From assembly GCF_032062135.1 (NCBI RefSeq), contig NC_092860.1:153822703-153886702 (forward strand): a stretch of DNA of 64,000 nucleotides. Reading direction: 5' to 3'. Each line of letters begins with the position of its first letter. The stretch's first letter is position 1. The stretch comes from Pyxicephalus adspersus. Taxonomy: Eukaryota; Chordata; Amphibia; Anura; Pyxicephalidae. Of the stretch, positions 1-11,032 are shown piece after piece. The position numbers and the translations under genes were made by a program. The notes below the pieces were generated by a model. The model did no database searches and had not been told where the DNA came from. It saw only the letters and a program-made list of their open reading frames with translations.

Positions 1-660
1 GTGAGCAGGAGACGCCTCTCAAGGTGATTGACTGATGTTAGTGTTAGAATGCGCCTTTCCAGCTCTCCAATGCGAGATAATAGGATAGGCTACTTGCTCA
101 CAACTGTCAGAGCATTAGTCACCTATGAGCTGTTGCTCCATTTGTGCATACTGTGCACTAAACAAAACCTTCCACCTTGCTGCCACTCATTGTTCCAGTT
201 ACAATGTTTTCGAGGAGTTACAGTTTGTACTTTCTTCAAGGATTAAACTCATTTTGCTTTCAAACTCTTGTGTTTTCTAACTCTACTTGATTCCAAGCCA
301 TTTGTTTCACCAGATAAAAAAACACAGCATGGTTTAAATAAAACCAAAGAGTCAAAGAGCGGGGTCTCCTCCCGATGCGTTTCACCCAGGTGGGCTTCCT
401 CAGGGTATATTAGAGACCCTGAAACTGCAATAAAGGCTGCTATAAGTGATATTACAGGGAAAATAGAAGAATACAAATATCATATTGGTATACATATTCA
501 TGCAATATCCATCACTCTTGTGGCGTTCAAGAAAATACTCAAGAATATAAAAAAATGTACTTACTTTAGTTTAGTATTGGAATTATGCCAAATCAAGAAA
601 AAAGTATGTCAACAATTGGTCAAGATGGATGTGGAGGGACTGATCCTTAAAAAATTGATA
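1..660. other. Unclassified non-coding sequence, probably repeat-derived
   Basis: No exon of a recognisable gene was seen. A stretch near 374-405 (GCGTTTCACCCAGGTGGGCT and the bases after it) resembles a word that recurs in vertebrate dispersed repeats. A related word lies near 45090-45130 in this window. The longest open frames show no family resemblance and look like chance. Confidence 0.4.
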
Positions 661-717
661 TGAAAGGATCCAATGAGAAAGTAATCAATTAATCGCAAAT
701 ATAATTATGGTTACATG

Positions 718-925
718 AGGAACAATAGTATATTGTAAATTAGTACGAATAGAAGTGCTTACAATTTACAAGTAGGTGTCCTTGATCATTAATTGGAGTT
801 CATATATTCCTAAAAGAGAGGAACAATAGTATAATAATAATTGGTATGAATGGAGGTACTTACAATGTACTAATAGGTGTATTTGATTAATGATCAGTTA
901 GGTTCATATGTTCCTAAAGCTGTCA
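718..925. repeat. Imperfect tandem duplication, period about 101 bp
   Basis: Two diverged copies lie next to each other, each beginning GAGGAACAATAGTAT (near 718 and 819) and each ending in a TTCATAT-TTCCTAAA block. They differ by several substitutions and small indels, so the duplication is not recent. No coding potential was seen. Confidence 0.75.
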
Positions 926-929
926 CAGT

Positions 930-3235
930 GGCTATGTAAAAATACTTGATTATTGGTAGTGAATGTAATTCAAAGCTAAAGATACGTGCAATCTGTGTGC
1001 AAACAGATTGTGCAAACTCAGGTAGATTAGTAGAACCTGGGTTTATATCCTTAAGACTAACACGAAAAAGTGAGTTTAGGACCGCTTTAAACTCCTGTGA
1101 GAATTCAGACTGAATTCAAGTGGAATAACAAGAGTTGGAGATTTATAGCATGGTCAGACTATTGTTTCTTTGCATTGGTTAGCTTGGGAACTTTACCTCT
1201 CTCAGTGGGAACTTTTTTTTTTACTTTTTGTCTTCTGTCCAATCCAAATAAAACTTGCCAACACTATGAAATCATTTTTAGAGCTTGATAAAACATATAT
1301 GTCACATGAGTCCTCCAAAGTTAGGATGGCTGTGACTGATTCATTATTTTTCTACAAGTAAACTGAGTTACATAGTTCAGTGAGAAGTTGACCTGAGAGT
1401 AAATTGAAATGTGTACAATTATATATTGTCTAGGATTACATTAACACTGCTTTGCATAAGACTACTTATGAGGCCAGCTCTAAAATAAAGTTACAAAAGA
1501 GGGAAGGAGTGTGCCATCCAAAGGGTAGGAGACTGCAAAACAATTATTAAAAGCAGAAGGAAAAAACACAAAAACCATACATAGTAATGAATGTTAAAAT
1601 CAAGTTCACTGATGAAAGTGTATCCTCCTCAGCCTTGGAGAGCTTTAATAGATCAGGGCCAAAAAACTTGGGATGTAGCCTGTATAATTAAGTTAAATTT
1701 TAAAATTTTTATGATGTGTTTTAATATTCAGATTTTTTAACTGATTAGGGTTGAATGAGGGCTTTCATTCATATCATATGCAGAACAAAGGTCACCATCT
1801 GATCTGCTAGAAATGAACCAAACTACCAAATATATTATTTCTATGTACCGTGTAAAATGTTGCTTTATCTGGTAAACCTGCAAGAACAATTATTCAGCTG
1901 ACAACTTTTTTGTGTTCTTTCTCTTTGCTGACATTATTCCCAGTCATCTCTGTGCTGTAAAATCATTTCCATTAAAATTCTATTGGATTGTAACTTTTTT
2001 TTTAGACATTTTTATATCTTTAACATTACAAGTCTTATTATTTTTAGTGGCTTTATCTTCCCATTTTTCATTTCTTCCAATTCCCTTTTATTCCTTTTTA
2101 AAGCAACAAAGTGTCTGCTCCATCCATTACTTTATTTTCTCTCTCTGTTAGCTGTGTATATAGTAAGACTGATGAAACTTTAAATAATCTTCAGGAAAGT
2201 AAACTTGTAATTCCAGTTAGCATGTCATATGATACCTGGTTTTGTGATGTGATTTCAGTAATTAAACAATCATATTGTAACAAATAATGACAATAAAAAA
2301 GCCGAAGCCAAACATTGAGGATCATTAAACATATTGTATTACAGCTGGATCTACAGCTAAACATAGGACAAGTTAGATTTTTTGTTATCATCAGTAGGCA
2401 AATGAATCTGACTGCTATTTGGAATACTAACTGCTTTATCTTTGTCTTCTTACCCAGTCACAATCCTTTTCCCATGCTTTCTCATTGCTTTTATTAAATT
2501 GTTCATCTCACATCTTATGTATTATCGTATTAATATGAGTGCAACTGCGCTGCCTTGTAATGTCCACCACTAACATGGAATATAATTTAATGGTAAAGTT
2601 GTATCTGATGACATAATATTACTGTTATATTTAAAGTTCAGCACTGTCTAATAAATTGATTTTTTTTACAATTAAAATAATAAAATAATAAAAAAAATTG
2701 TAAAAAATTGTATTGAATTAGATTGCATTTGTTAAGACCTGGAGAGTTTAAATATCTGCTGTAATAATTTTATTTGGTTTGTTTTTTTCTAAGCAGGAAA
2801 CTTGTTAGGAAAAGTGTTTTCATTTTATGTTTCTCTTTGTATTTTATTATGAAGTTAAAACAATGCACACTGACTTAATTTTTTGTTTTCTTTTATTTAC
2901 CACCTGGGCGTTTCACTGATGTCTGTATTTCTGTACCAAAAGCGGTACACTGTTTTTCATGAATTTTTTTTTTTAAATTGTAGACCTGTAACGTACAGAA
3001 ATATGTCTGTATATTAATATAATATATGAATATATTAAAGTTTGAAACACACAATCATGTAAAAAAAAAAAATAACTTTATTATTTAAATTAAATAAATA
3101 AAAAACACAAAAATCAGCTTAAACAAGAATGCATAAATAAATAAAAAATACTGAAAATGCAATAATTCGGTATACTGTATAGTAATATATTTTTCTAAAA
3201 CACCTCCCTAGTGTGGTAAATTTTAAAACAGTCCA
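930..3235. other. AT-rich non-coding stretch
   Basis: Long AT-rich sequence with many homopolymer runs (poly-A near 3061-3073, T runs near 1210 and 1998). No exon with a convincing protein match or paired splice sites was recognised on either strand. All open frames are short and low in complexity. Confidence 0.5.
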
Positions 3236-3238
3236 AGG

Positions 3239-3890
3239 TCACATACCTATAGACAAAACCACATAAATATATTTTGTATTATTTTGTATTGGATTGGATA
3301 CAGGACTTTGTATTGAATCTAATACAAAATATTTGAATTTCCCACTACGACCCCCTTCGACGGACGTATGCACTGACATCATCAGGAATCTTCGAGGGAC
3401 GCGTACACGATCGCCGGGTGTTCTAATTCTTTGCGTACTTCCATGCAAAAAGCGTTAAATATTTTGCATGGAATTTTATTTTAGATTGTAGGCTATAATT
3501 CTTAGACATAACTCACCGAAATATGTACAAAATTTAATAAATTTAATAATAAACTTAAAAAAAATGTATAAAGCATTATAAAAAAAAATCTATTATAATA
3601 TATTATATAAAGATTTCTTTGTATTGGACTCAATACAGCTTTTTTGTATTGAGTTCAATACAAAGTGATTTGAATTTCCCGCCCTGCCCCCCGTGCGCAC
3701 CGACGCATGCAGCGGCGTCAACGGGAAACCCCGGAGATTGTCACTGCACACACCGGATGAAGACTAAAGACAGGAGACATCTCCGGAGGAGCTGCGGGGA
3801 CAAGGTAAGTGTTTTTTTTCAGTTGTAATCCGATTGTCATACAATATTGTATGACAATCAGATTGCACTGTAACGTGTGTTTCTATTTTT
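3239..3890. repeat. Dispersed repeat related to the TTAA-flanked element at 53.4-54.0 kb
   Basis: Two adjacent copies or half-copies carry the hallmark words TTGTATTG-A-TCAATACAA, TGAATTTCCC and CATAACTCACCGAAATAT. The same words, in reverse complement, form the TTAA-bounded element at 53427-53998. Homology to that element identifies this as part of the same non-autonomous family. The ends here are not clean, and no TTAA pair could be assigned with confidence. Confidence 0.6.
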
Positions 3891-3899
3891 AGCTTGTAG

Positions 3900-4610
3900 C
3901 AAGTTTTCTTACCCCGAACCAGGCTTGGGGTAATCGCCCAGGTGGTAAAAGTGACTTTGGTCCACTATATATTGACTTTCTCACGTCAGCTTGGTAGTGG
4001 AAGCACATAAAGGTGGATTCCTCCTTTAACCAGAAGCAATATCATCCATGAATGTTGCTTGTAGCCAAGCCCAAGACATCAGAAATCATAGGATCAATTT
4101 GAAGCATGTTAAGCAATATGCCAACTCTCTTTGCCTATTTCTACCTATAATTTCTCTTTATTATGTATATGTAGACACATTTAAATGCATACATTCACAT
4201 ATGCATGTACGTACATACATGAGTGTACATGAAGGCAAACAAACAATATACACATAAAAAGAAAAACTTACCGGAATAATAATCCTTCTCTGCACAAGTG
4301 GATGGTGCGTTTTTCAACTGATAGAACACACTTCACGCGCACATAGCGGGTCCAAATTGGCCCAAAACATTGCGCACCAAACAACTAAGTTTTAAGAAGA
4401 CTATTGTGCTGTTTTTAGCCTTTCAACAATTCATGGAAAGGAAATCCCTAAAACAATCACAACTGACTTGATAAATTCTGTTGGATCACCCACGGTTAAA
4501 AGACCCGTGTAGATTGTAAAGGAGATCACTTAAAAAAAAAATGCAAATACAACATTTTTAAAACAACTTTATTCAAAATAAACACATTTTCTAAAATGTC
4601 TCATTAAAAG
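3900..4610. other. Non-coding sequence, nothing recognised
   Basis: AT-rich intergenic sequence. No exon, RNA gene or clear repeat boundary was recognised on either strand. Confidence 0.4.
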
Positions 4611-4780
4611 TTGTCCCCATTCATCACCTGTAGTGCCCTGTGTTTTTGGATAAAGAAACTCTATATAGTAGAAGCACAGCACTTCAACAGCAATTGCTGC
4701 TGCAGCACTATACAATGTATTCTTTGATGGAGAAACTCTATCCAAGAATACAGGGCACTACAGGTGATGAATGGGGACAA
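4611..4780. repeat. Fold-back (hairpin) repeat with 31-bp arms
   Basis: The left arm at 4611-4641 (TTGTCCCCATTCATCACCTG onward) is the perfect reverse complement of the right arm at 4750-4780 (ends GATGAATGGGGACAA). The interior is itself partly palindromic, with CAGCAATTGCTGCTG and two ATAGAGTTTCTC-type half-sites. Related copies occur at 12.69-13.06 kb and 45.69-45.97 kb, so this is a dispersed hairpin family and probably a MITE. Confidence 0.8.
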
Positions 4781-5040
4781 GTTCTGCTATGATCTCTGTA
4801 GTACCCAGAGATCATAGGGGAACTGCAGTGACCTCACGTGGGAAACTGAACTGCAGGCTTCTGCAGTTCCAGTAAAATATCCGGACGCTACAGGTGATGA
4901 ATGGGGACAAGTTCTGCTATGATCTCTGTAGTACCCAGAGATCATAGGGGAACTGCAGTGACCTCACGTGGGAAACTGAACTGCAGGCTTCTGCAGTTCC
5001 AGTAAAATATCCGGACGCTACAGGTGATGAATGGGGACTA
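4761..5040. repeat. Perfect tandem duplication, 130-bp unit
   Basis: The word CAGGTGATGAATGGGGAC starts at 4761, 4891 and 5021. The 130-bp units between these points look identical, base for base, including an internal GATCTCTGTAGT-ACCCAGAGATC palindrome. Identity implies a recent slippage or unequal-crossover event inside the hairpin repeat, or an assembly duplication. Confidence 0.85.
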
Positions 5041-5580
5041 TATTCTTAAATATAGAAATTCTATCCAAGAATATATAGTAAAAGCACAGCACGGCAACAG
5101 CATTTGCTCATTTAACTCCTAGTGCCTGTCAGGAGTCTCACAGTTGTGCTCATGACATGAATGAAGCTGTGGGAATCATCCTTTCATTGTCGGTTAACCT
5201 GTAAAAAAATAAAAGTTTAAGTTACACCAAACATATATTTAATAAATGGCTTTACCATTAAAGACTCCCCTTTTTTTTACACATATTTTTTCCCCTTTAA
5301 GGAAATGAGTAAGGGGTTTGTTGTACCAAGGTGGGGTGATGGAGATCTGGGAGTCTTCCCAGGTAAAGGGGGCTTCCAGTTTCCAAAGTTCTGTTAAAAA
5401 CATTTAAGAACCCCCATTGTTTCCAATTGTTTCTTAAACAGCTTACAATCACTTGCTAAAGTGCTTAAAAATGCATATAAATGCGGCAGAAATGTTTACA
5501 TTTTGTATGTGTATGTGTTGTATGTGTGTCTATATATAGATATATTTCTATATCTATATATCTATAAAAGTGTGGCCCTA
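5041..5580. other. Non-coding, repeat remnants
   Basis: The first 60 bases continue the hairpin repeat family. The rest is AT-rich with a TATA-rich run near 5530-5570. No gene was recognised. Confidence 0.4.
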
Positions 5581-6480
5581 TTCTGACCCCCTCTGTAGGC
5601 TACTGATGTGTTGTGGCGCCACCTATGTGGAAGAACAGGAGCAGAATATTTACTTTATCTGTGGAAACAGGATAAAATCTCTGATAAGCGCAGTGCCTCC
5701 AATCAGTTGGGTCTTGTGAGTAACAAGTGCTGTCCCAGTTGAGAATAGTATACTCATAGATAATAATCCACACTGTATTAGCAGAAAGAGTCTCTGTGTT
5801 GAATAGTAACAACATATGAAATCCAGTGTAACATCAAACTTTGCAATCTTCAAACAGCAGCAGTGTAAACATGTAAAGTCCTTTCAGTATGTGTCAGTGA
5901 GAGGATTGTGTCATAACTTACAGTCTGAAGTTATACTTTCTTTGTGCATGCAACAGAATCTGAGTCTCTCACTCTCCAGACCATGTCCTTCTCAAGGACT
6001 TAACCAAGAATCCCTCCCCAGGCTGGGCCAGTACTGATGACCTCATCCCCAAAGTGCCGAGGGCACAGCAACCATCTTGGAACATTGCAATACACACACT
6101 GCAATAATTATCATATAATACATTATTGCATAAACAGGCAGTGAAATGACTACATTACTACATTCTCCTGCTGCTGAAAATCCTTCTGGCCCGGCAAGGA
6201 TACCAAACACTATAAAACATCACATAACAAAAGTTAACATCGTTGTCGCCTTTTCCAGACAACTTTTCCAGAAGTAGTATATTACAGAGAATTGCTGAAA
6301 AGAAACAGGATTAGTAACTAACAGGTATCATGCTAACACGTCTAGAATAAGCAGAAATCATGTCCATTAAAGCATATGGCTGCACAGCACAGCTTTGTGT
6401 AGCATAGCAGGGTCTTCCCAAACTGTCAAAGGTAAACACAGGTGGGGGTCGTCGGACATAATCCCCTCATCTTAGCTCTA
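5581..6480 (-). mobile_element. Possible LTR side of the gypsy element
   Basis: This segment lies just downstream, in minus-strand sense, of the gypsy coding remnants at 6.49-8.0 kb, where a 3' LTR would sit. It is non-coding and repeat-like, and contains the word CTACATTCTCCTGCTGCTGA near 6155. No matching second LTR was found in the window, so the assignment rests on position only. Confidence 0.3.
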
Positions 6481-6490
6481 CAGGCATTAA

Positions 6491-6772
6491 TCAAGGGGGC
6501 CCTGGAATAGAGCCAGCAAAATAGCTTGGTGCTCCAACCATGTCTAGAACTGTAGGTCTACCATCTTGGGCTCTTGGTTCAAAAGGAGGGGAACTAGGAT
6601 TCAAATGTCCCCTCTGAGGAAGGCCACCATTAACAACAGGTGATGATTTGTGAATGATTCTGTAAAGGAGACTCAGATGGAGGTGTAAACCAGTCACTGG
6701 TATTGCACTGTCAGCAGAAGGCATAACATCAGGATCTAGAGAAATCATCAAATTGTGGCTCCTCATCAACAT
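6491..6772 (-). pseudogene. Ty3/gypsy C-terminal pol-like relic
   Basis: An open stretch on the minus strand is rich in proline and serine with a basic motif around PVVNGGLPQRG. It looks like the low-complexity tail after integrase in gypsy polyproteins, though this is a judgement from composition and position. It follows directly on the RT start at 6826-7182, which implies that most of RT, RNase H and integrase is deleted between them. The alternative is unrelated non-coding DNA. Confidence 0.35.
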
Positions 6773-6825
6773 TTGCGTGTGGTACTGGAAGTAAATGATT
6801 TCTATGTCAGGCCTTAATGTGACCT

Positions 6826-7182
6826 TCAGGTCCTCGAATACACTATTGGAGATGCATAAGGACTTTTGGACTCAACAATGATGTTTTCATCTTTGATCAA
6901 ACACTCTTGAACGTCATCCAAATCTCTGGAAGGTATCCGTCTGGATCTTTCTCTAAAAGGGGTGCTATCTGTCATGCAAATAGTGTGTTGAATGCTTTTA
7001 GCACATCCCACATCCATGAGATCAGTATCTAGAAGGTAAAAGCTTCCATTTGCCTCCAGTAAGATTTCTACATAAACCCATAGGTTTATCACTTCCCTTG
7101 GTGCAAGCTTTATTGAAGGCCAGGGATTCCACACACTTCCTCCAGGAAGATCAGGAGCAAACGTTTGACATATATCCTGCAA
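6826..7182 (-). pseudogene. Ty3/gypsy reverse transcriptase N-terminal relic
   Basis: Minus-strand translation contains MDVGCAKSIQHTICMTD, a TPFRER block and then SKSPYASPIV. These correspond to the region just before and at the start of gypsy RT. The same blocks occur in the better preserved copy at 43497-43991 (DVGCAKSAEHTFRLTDATPF, DSKSPYASPIV). The frame breaks after SPIV, before any catalytic YxDD motif. It belongs to one degenerate element with the protease and gag relics at 7.2-8.0 kb. Confidence 0.8.
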
Positions 7183-7227
7183 TTCTGGAACTACAGGTAG
7201 AGCAGGCCGTGGAATCCCTTGCTGTGG

Positions 7228-7551
7228 CTAAAGAAAAAATATAAAAGCAGCCTCAACAGCTTCAACATTGGAGCTCACAATCATAGGGGCTGACTCATTA
7301 CCCCCAGGTGGGGGGCTCACATAAGCGATTACCTTGAGTGGTGGATCCTCATCAGCGACCACACCGAGAATGCGAAGTTCCACTTCTGGACAACCATCCA
7401 TAAAAACAGGATTTTCTCCCACACCATAAACAGTCATATTGTTCACACATTGCAAAGGAAGATGACTTAAGTGTTGTTGGTAGAAAGACCGGTATATGAT
7501 TGTCAACTGAGACCCAGTGTAAATAGAGCAGTTGTGGTACATGATTAACAA
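7228..7551 (-). pseudogene. Ty3/gypsy aspartic protease relic
   Basis: Minus-strand translation reads CSIYTGSQLT near the start, followed by hydrophobic beta-strand-like segments, which matches the order of a retroviral-type protease. The catalytic D-T/S-G triad appears as YTG, so the active-site aspartate is lost. Position fits: gag lies upstream at 7693-7986 and RT downstream at 6826-7182. Seen directly: the YTG triad and the gene order. Inferred: loss of catalysis. Confidence 0.65.
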
Positions 7552-7692
7552 ATAGTTTGAATGTGCATCTGCGGCCTACCCCACGTTATTTAACGAACTT
7601 TGATCTTGACACGTTCCTGTCAATAGATGGAGCTGTAGACTCCAGGGGTGTACTAGGCTCTTTGGTCTTAGCAATTTTTTCATCCAGAGAAG

Positions 7693-7986
7693 TCATATTA
7701 GTTTTACTCTTAGTTGGAGTAGTGAAATGGATATCAACCTCTCTTTCTTTACCTCTGTCATAACTTCCGTGAAAGTAAAGTCTTTCTCTCTCAAAATAAT
7801 TTTGAGGACTGGTGACATAGGTTGATGGGGTAACAGTCCTTTTATTATTTGAGCAGTCCTTAATTTGTCAACATCTGCAGGGGAGATCTCCTTTTCAGTT
7901 AGCCATCTCCCTAGAAGTACCTCTAGCCTTCTCACAAATACAGAAACAACCTCCCCCTCTGTGCTTTGTCTGTTTAAAGTCAGCAA
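7693..7986 (-). pseudogene. Ty3/gypsy gag capsid-like relic
   Basis: Minus-strand translation of about 97 residues has EGEVVSVFVRRLEVLLGRWL, then KLRTAQIIKGLLPHQPMSPV and FTEVMTEVKKE. This resembles the capsid C-terminal region of gypsy/PNMA-type Gag (a VxxFVxRLExLL helix, a KGLL turn and a following helix). No zinc knuckle was seen. It is the upstream member of a gag-protease-RT order on the minus strand. Confidence 0.65.
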
Positions 7987-8115
7987 GCATTAGATCAGGA
8001 TCATGGTACGGTCCATAGGCATCTGTCAGAACACTAATATAATCCTGAGCAGTGGTACTCCCATGAGTGTCCTTGTAGGACTTGTAAGGTAAAAGTTAGT
8101 AAATAAAAATTGTAC

Positions 8116-8190
8116 CTTATCTCAGGAAACAAAACTTCGCCAAGAGAGACATTCATCATTATTCTCATATATTGCATGTGTACCACTCAC
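8116..8190 (-). pseudogene. Dead copy of ZP gene exon 4
   Basis: Reverse complement begins GTGAGTGGTACACATGCAAT after a CCTTAAG-like acceptor context and ends ...GAGATAAG before GTAC. This matches the functional exon at 54345-54499. It is 75 nt against 155 nt, because 80 nt corresponding to 54379-54458 are missing. The deletion is not a multiple of three and so breaks the frame. The splice donor is kept. Confidence 0.85.
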
Positions 8191-8580
8191 CTTAGGGAAA
8201 ATAAATATTTCATTTTACAATTAATGAGTGGTGTCTGCTGGTTTCATGATTTATAGTAATATCATTTTTTATGATTTTATTTTATATAATATAACTAATT
8301 GAAGATCAGTTAATAAACATTTCATATCAGGGTGGAGTTCATAACAAGAAAGAGTAAATAACAAGAAATTACAACCCAGCTACAGAATATTACTCATCCA
8401 CTGACATAATGGAAGATTTCTGACATTGCAGGATACAATCTAATTGGAAACACATAGTTATTGGCAGGAAGTGATTATAAAAGTATTGTTCCAAGATACT
8501 CCAATAGGTGACCATATACAAGGTTAGAAACATAGCTGAGGAATAAAATAAGGCTGTGAAGTTCAGTCCGTATCCCTTAC

Positions 8581-8768
8581 AGTTAGTTTTGTCCCACAAA
8601 TGTCTTTTCCCATTTTATGTATACTGTGTCATCATTGTAGGAGAACCCGGCATCTTCTAACCTTCGGATGGATTGTTGGTATATTTACATTCATTTCTTT
8701 CAGTTTGTCTACTTTTAGGGTCAATCCAAACCCATTAGATAAGCACAATCATTCTGAACACACGCCAC
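8581..8768 (-). pseudogene. Dead copy of ZP gene exon 3
   Basis: Reverse complement aligns over its whole length with the functional exon at 52016-52212, with both splice sites kept (AAG acceptor, GTAAGG donor). It is broken in three ways. A TTA leucine codon has become TGA at 8749-8751. A 2-nt deletion falls in the region equal to the RRCTGF codons. Seven nt are missing (GCACTGG in the functional copy). The length of 188 nt equals 197 minus 9, which accounts for both deletions. Confidence 0.9.
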
Positions 8769-9164
8769 CTTAAAGCAGAAATGTTTCAATAGAAATTAGT
8801 TTATAATCAGACTTTACAGAGTCATTATAACAAATACAATGTACAAAAATCATTCAAAGCAACAAAATAGTGGAGCAGTTATATCAAAGTATTAAACGGA
8901 TTCACATCAAATTTTGCATTCCAGAAACACTTGTATTGAATTTAAAATGATTGAAATTTTAACAAGACGGAAATCCAAAGGGAGGGAATACAAACTGAAG
9001 ATATAAAGCTGCCTTTATGGGTTGTACCCCCAAATGTTACAAAATAGAGGGATCTTTGCTACCATTCCTTACTGGCTGACACATCATTCCTATTTATAGT
9101 TGCTGCATCTCTTTTCCTGCAACGTTTCCAGTTTTATCCTTATAGCTTAACTCGGGGGATAGCT

Positions 9165-9180
9165 GGGGGGGGGGGGGGGG
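9165..9180. repeat. Poly-G tract (16 G)
   Basis: An uninterrupted run of 16 guanines inside the left inverted arm, in the part that has no counterpart in the right arm. Confidence 0.9.
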
Positions 9181-10233
9181 ACAGGTAGCTAGTAAACGGC
9201 CCCATCAGAGAACCATCTCAAAATCTTCTTCTCTGCTTTCTTTCACCTAAAATGTCTCACCCATTCTTTCTTTTTAATCTCCATTTATAAAATCTCAAGA
9301 TGTAATTTAGCAGATAATGTTGTAAACCCTAAGACTGTTCCTTTAGTACATAGTTCATCTGGATTCAAATACATTTATTTATTAAAGACACTTGGAACTC
9401 AAAGTGGAATTCAAATTTAAAAACGGGTTGGGAAAATTTGTAAGAATGGTTTATCATTATAATATTAGATAATATCAGGAATCTGGGGCAGTATGGGGCA
9501 GGTCTGAATCTATTTTTATGATTAGCTCACTCCTAGTTGTACTGTTGGTGGTTATAGTAGTAGCACTAAGGTTATTGGTGGTGTATAGGTGGTGAAACGG
9601 GGCACCAGCAGCACCATTATCACTGCCACCAAGTGCACCACTACTGGTTCCAGCTGCAGAACCAAGACAGCCATTACCTAACACGCCACTATCAATGCTC
9701 CCCCCTTTAGGACTTCTTCCTTGTAGCTCCTCTAGATCTTTTTTACTTCCCTCATCCCCTCAATAACAATAACTGAAAATCTAGTCTTGGTAAATACTGT
9801 ATATCACTTTGGATTTTTTATTAACCCATGTTCCCTAAATGCCAGTAGCAGAAAATGGCATCTTGAAAAATGCTGTATGACTCTTATATATATTTTTTTT
9901 TCAATTGAAGCTCAAAAAAGAAGAAATCAGAATCTACTCTGACTGGATTTCTCTAAACATCTCCAATAGAGCTGTGCTGCTGGTTATCTGTTTCATCCAT
10001 CTGTTCCAAATGCCAAGCAGTAATTGCACCACCAACCACCTCGGTGACAATTGTCTGACACCCTGACAATGGTATAGGTATTCCCAACCTCTGTTACTTT
10101 TGCTGAACAGTTGGCTCAAATAATTGTAACCTTACAAAAATACTTTGTATTGTGAATATAAAATAAATGAATACATGCATTAATCAGGTACAGGTCTAGG
10201 AATACAACTATTCTAATTTGGAATTTCTCTTAA

Positions 10234-10306
10234 CTCCTTGAAATTTAAATGACATTGAGATGATGGGTGACAGAAACAGCAGAATAGTTACTAAAAATGC
10301 CTGCAT
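10234..10306 (-). pseudogene. Dead copy of ZP gene exon 1 (signal peptide)
   Basis: Reverse complement encodes [20 protein letters not shown], nearly identical to the functional exon at 49149-49221, with the same 73-nt length. The splice donor GGTAAG has become GTTAAG (10229-10233), so the essential GT is lost. The acceptor of the preceding 5'-UTR intron is still present (CTTTCAG). About 105 nt that carry the TATA box in the right arm are missing near 10550. Confidence 0.88.
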
Positions 10307-10975
10307 CCTTCCAATATCTCCTTCATACATCTGAAAGTCAAAGAAAAATTACAAATTCAATGATGTGATTGGCTGACTGTACGACGGACACTTTGATATT
10401 AGTAGAACATTGGACAGCTCCAGCACAGATGGGAATTTTTAGGCACCATGTCCCATTTGTCCTGGAATTGTCCTATGTTCTATTATACTGGTTGGGAATG
10501 TGGAGTTTATTCAGTGACGCTCCAACACACAATTCCTCTCTTTGTAGAGGACAGGGTACGTGATTATTTCTTGTTTCCATGCTGGTAATGAAATTTATCC
10601 CAAGCTTATTCCCAACCATGACATAAAACAATGCACAGCACAAAAATAAGATGGTTGTTCTGTTGTAAAGAAATTTAACATAGACAATATGATGTTCAAT
10701 AAAATAGAAGTCTATGATCTAATTAGCTGACATGGAAAATATTTAACTTTTAAGGCAGAACAAATAAGATTTTTGTATTCACCTGAACCTACCTGAGATT
10801 CATCCTTACCTGAATATTATCGTCTCATGTGATGCTCTAATGAGGGTAATCCAAAAAGTTATGACAGTTTAGGGGTAATAAACCCCGACTGACAACAGAA
10901 CACTAAACTTATTCGGAGAATAAATAAAACAATGAAAAGATCCTGTGCACAAACATAAAGTTAGCACATTCTTAC

Positions 10976-11032
10976 CTTTATTATCAGCAGGAGATTGGTA
11001 TGCTGAGCTGGGAGAAACACAAGGACGGCCAT
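10976..11032 (-). other. Conserved ATG-to-donor mini-ORF, left-arm copy
   Basis: Reverse complement has ATG, 19 sense codons (MAVLVFLPAQHTNLLLIIK) and then GTAAG. The right-arm copy at 48330-48386 has the same length, frame and donor with only a few substitutions. No family is recognised. It may be a fragment of an upstream exon or a chance open frame kept by low divergence. Confidence 0.3.

Noticed and set aside
268..663. 131-codon plus-strand open frame
   Set aside because: No family resemblance, low-complexity lysine/isoleucine end, and it overlaps a minus-strand frame of similar quality and a repeat-like word.
4611..5040. Repeats of even spacing as a possible CRISPR array
   Set aside because: Vertebrate nuclear DNA. 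There are only two full 130-bp units with no spacers, and the structure is a hairpin repeat with a tandem duplication.
5520..5575. TATATAGATATA-rich run as a possible promoter
   Set aside because: Simple TA-rich sequence with no gene start nearby on either strand.
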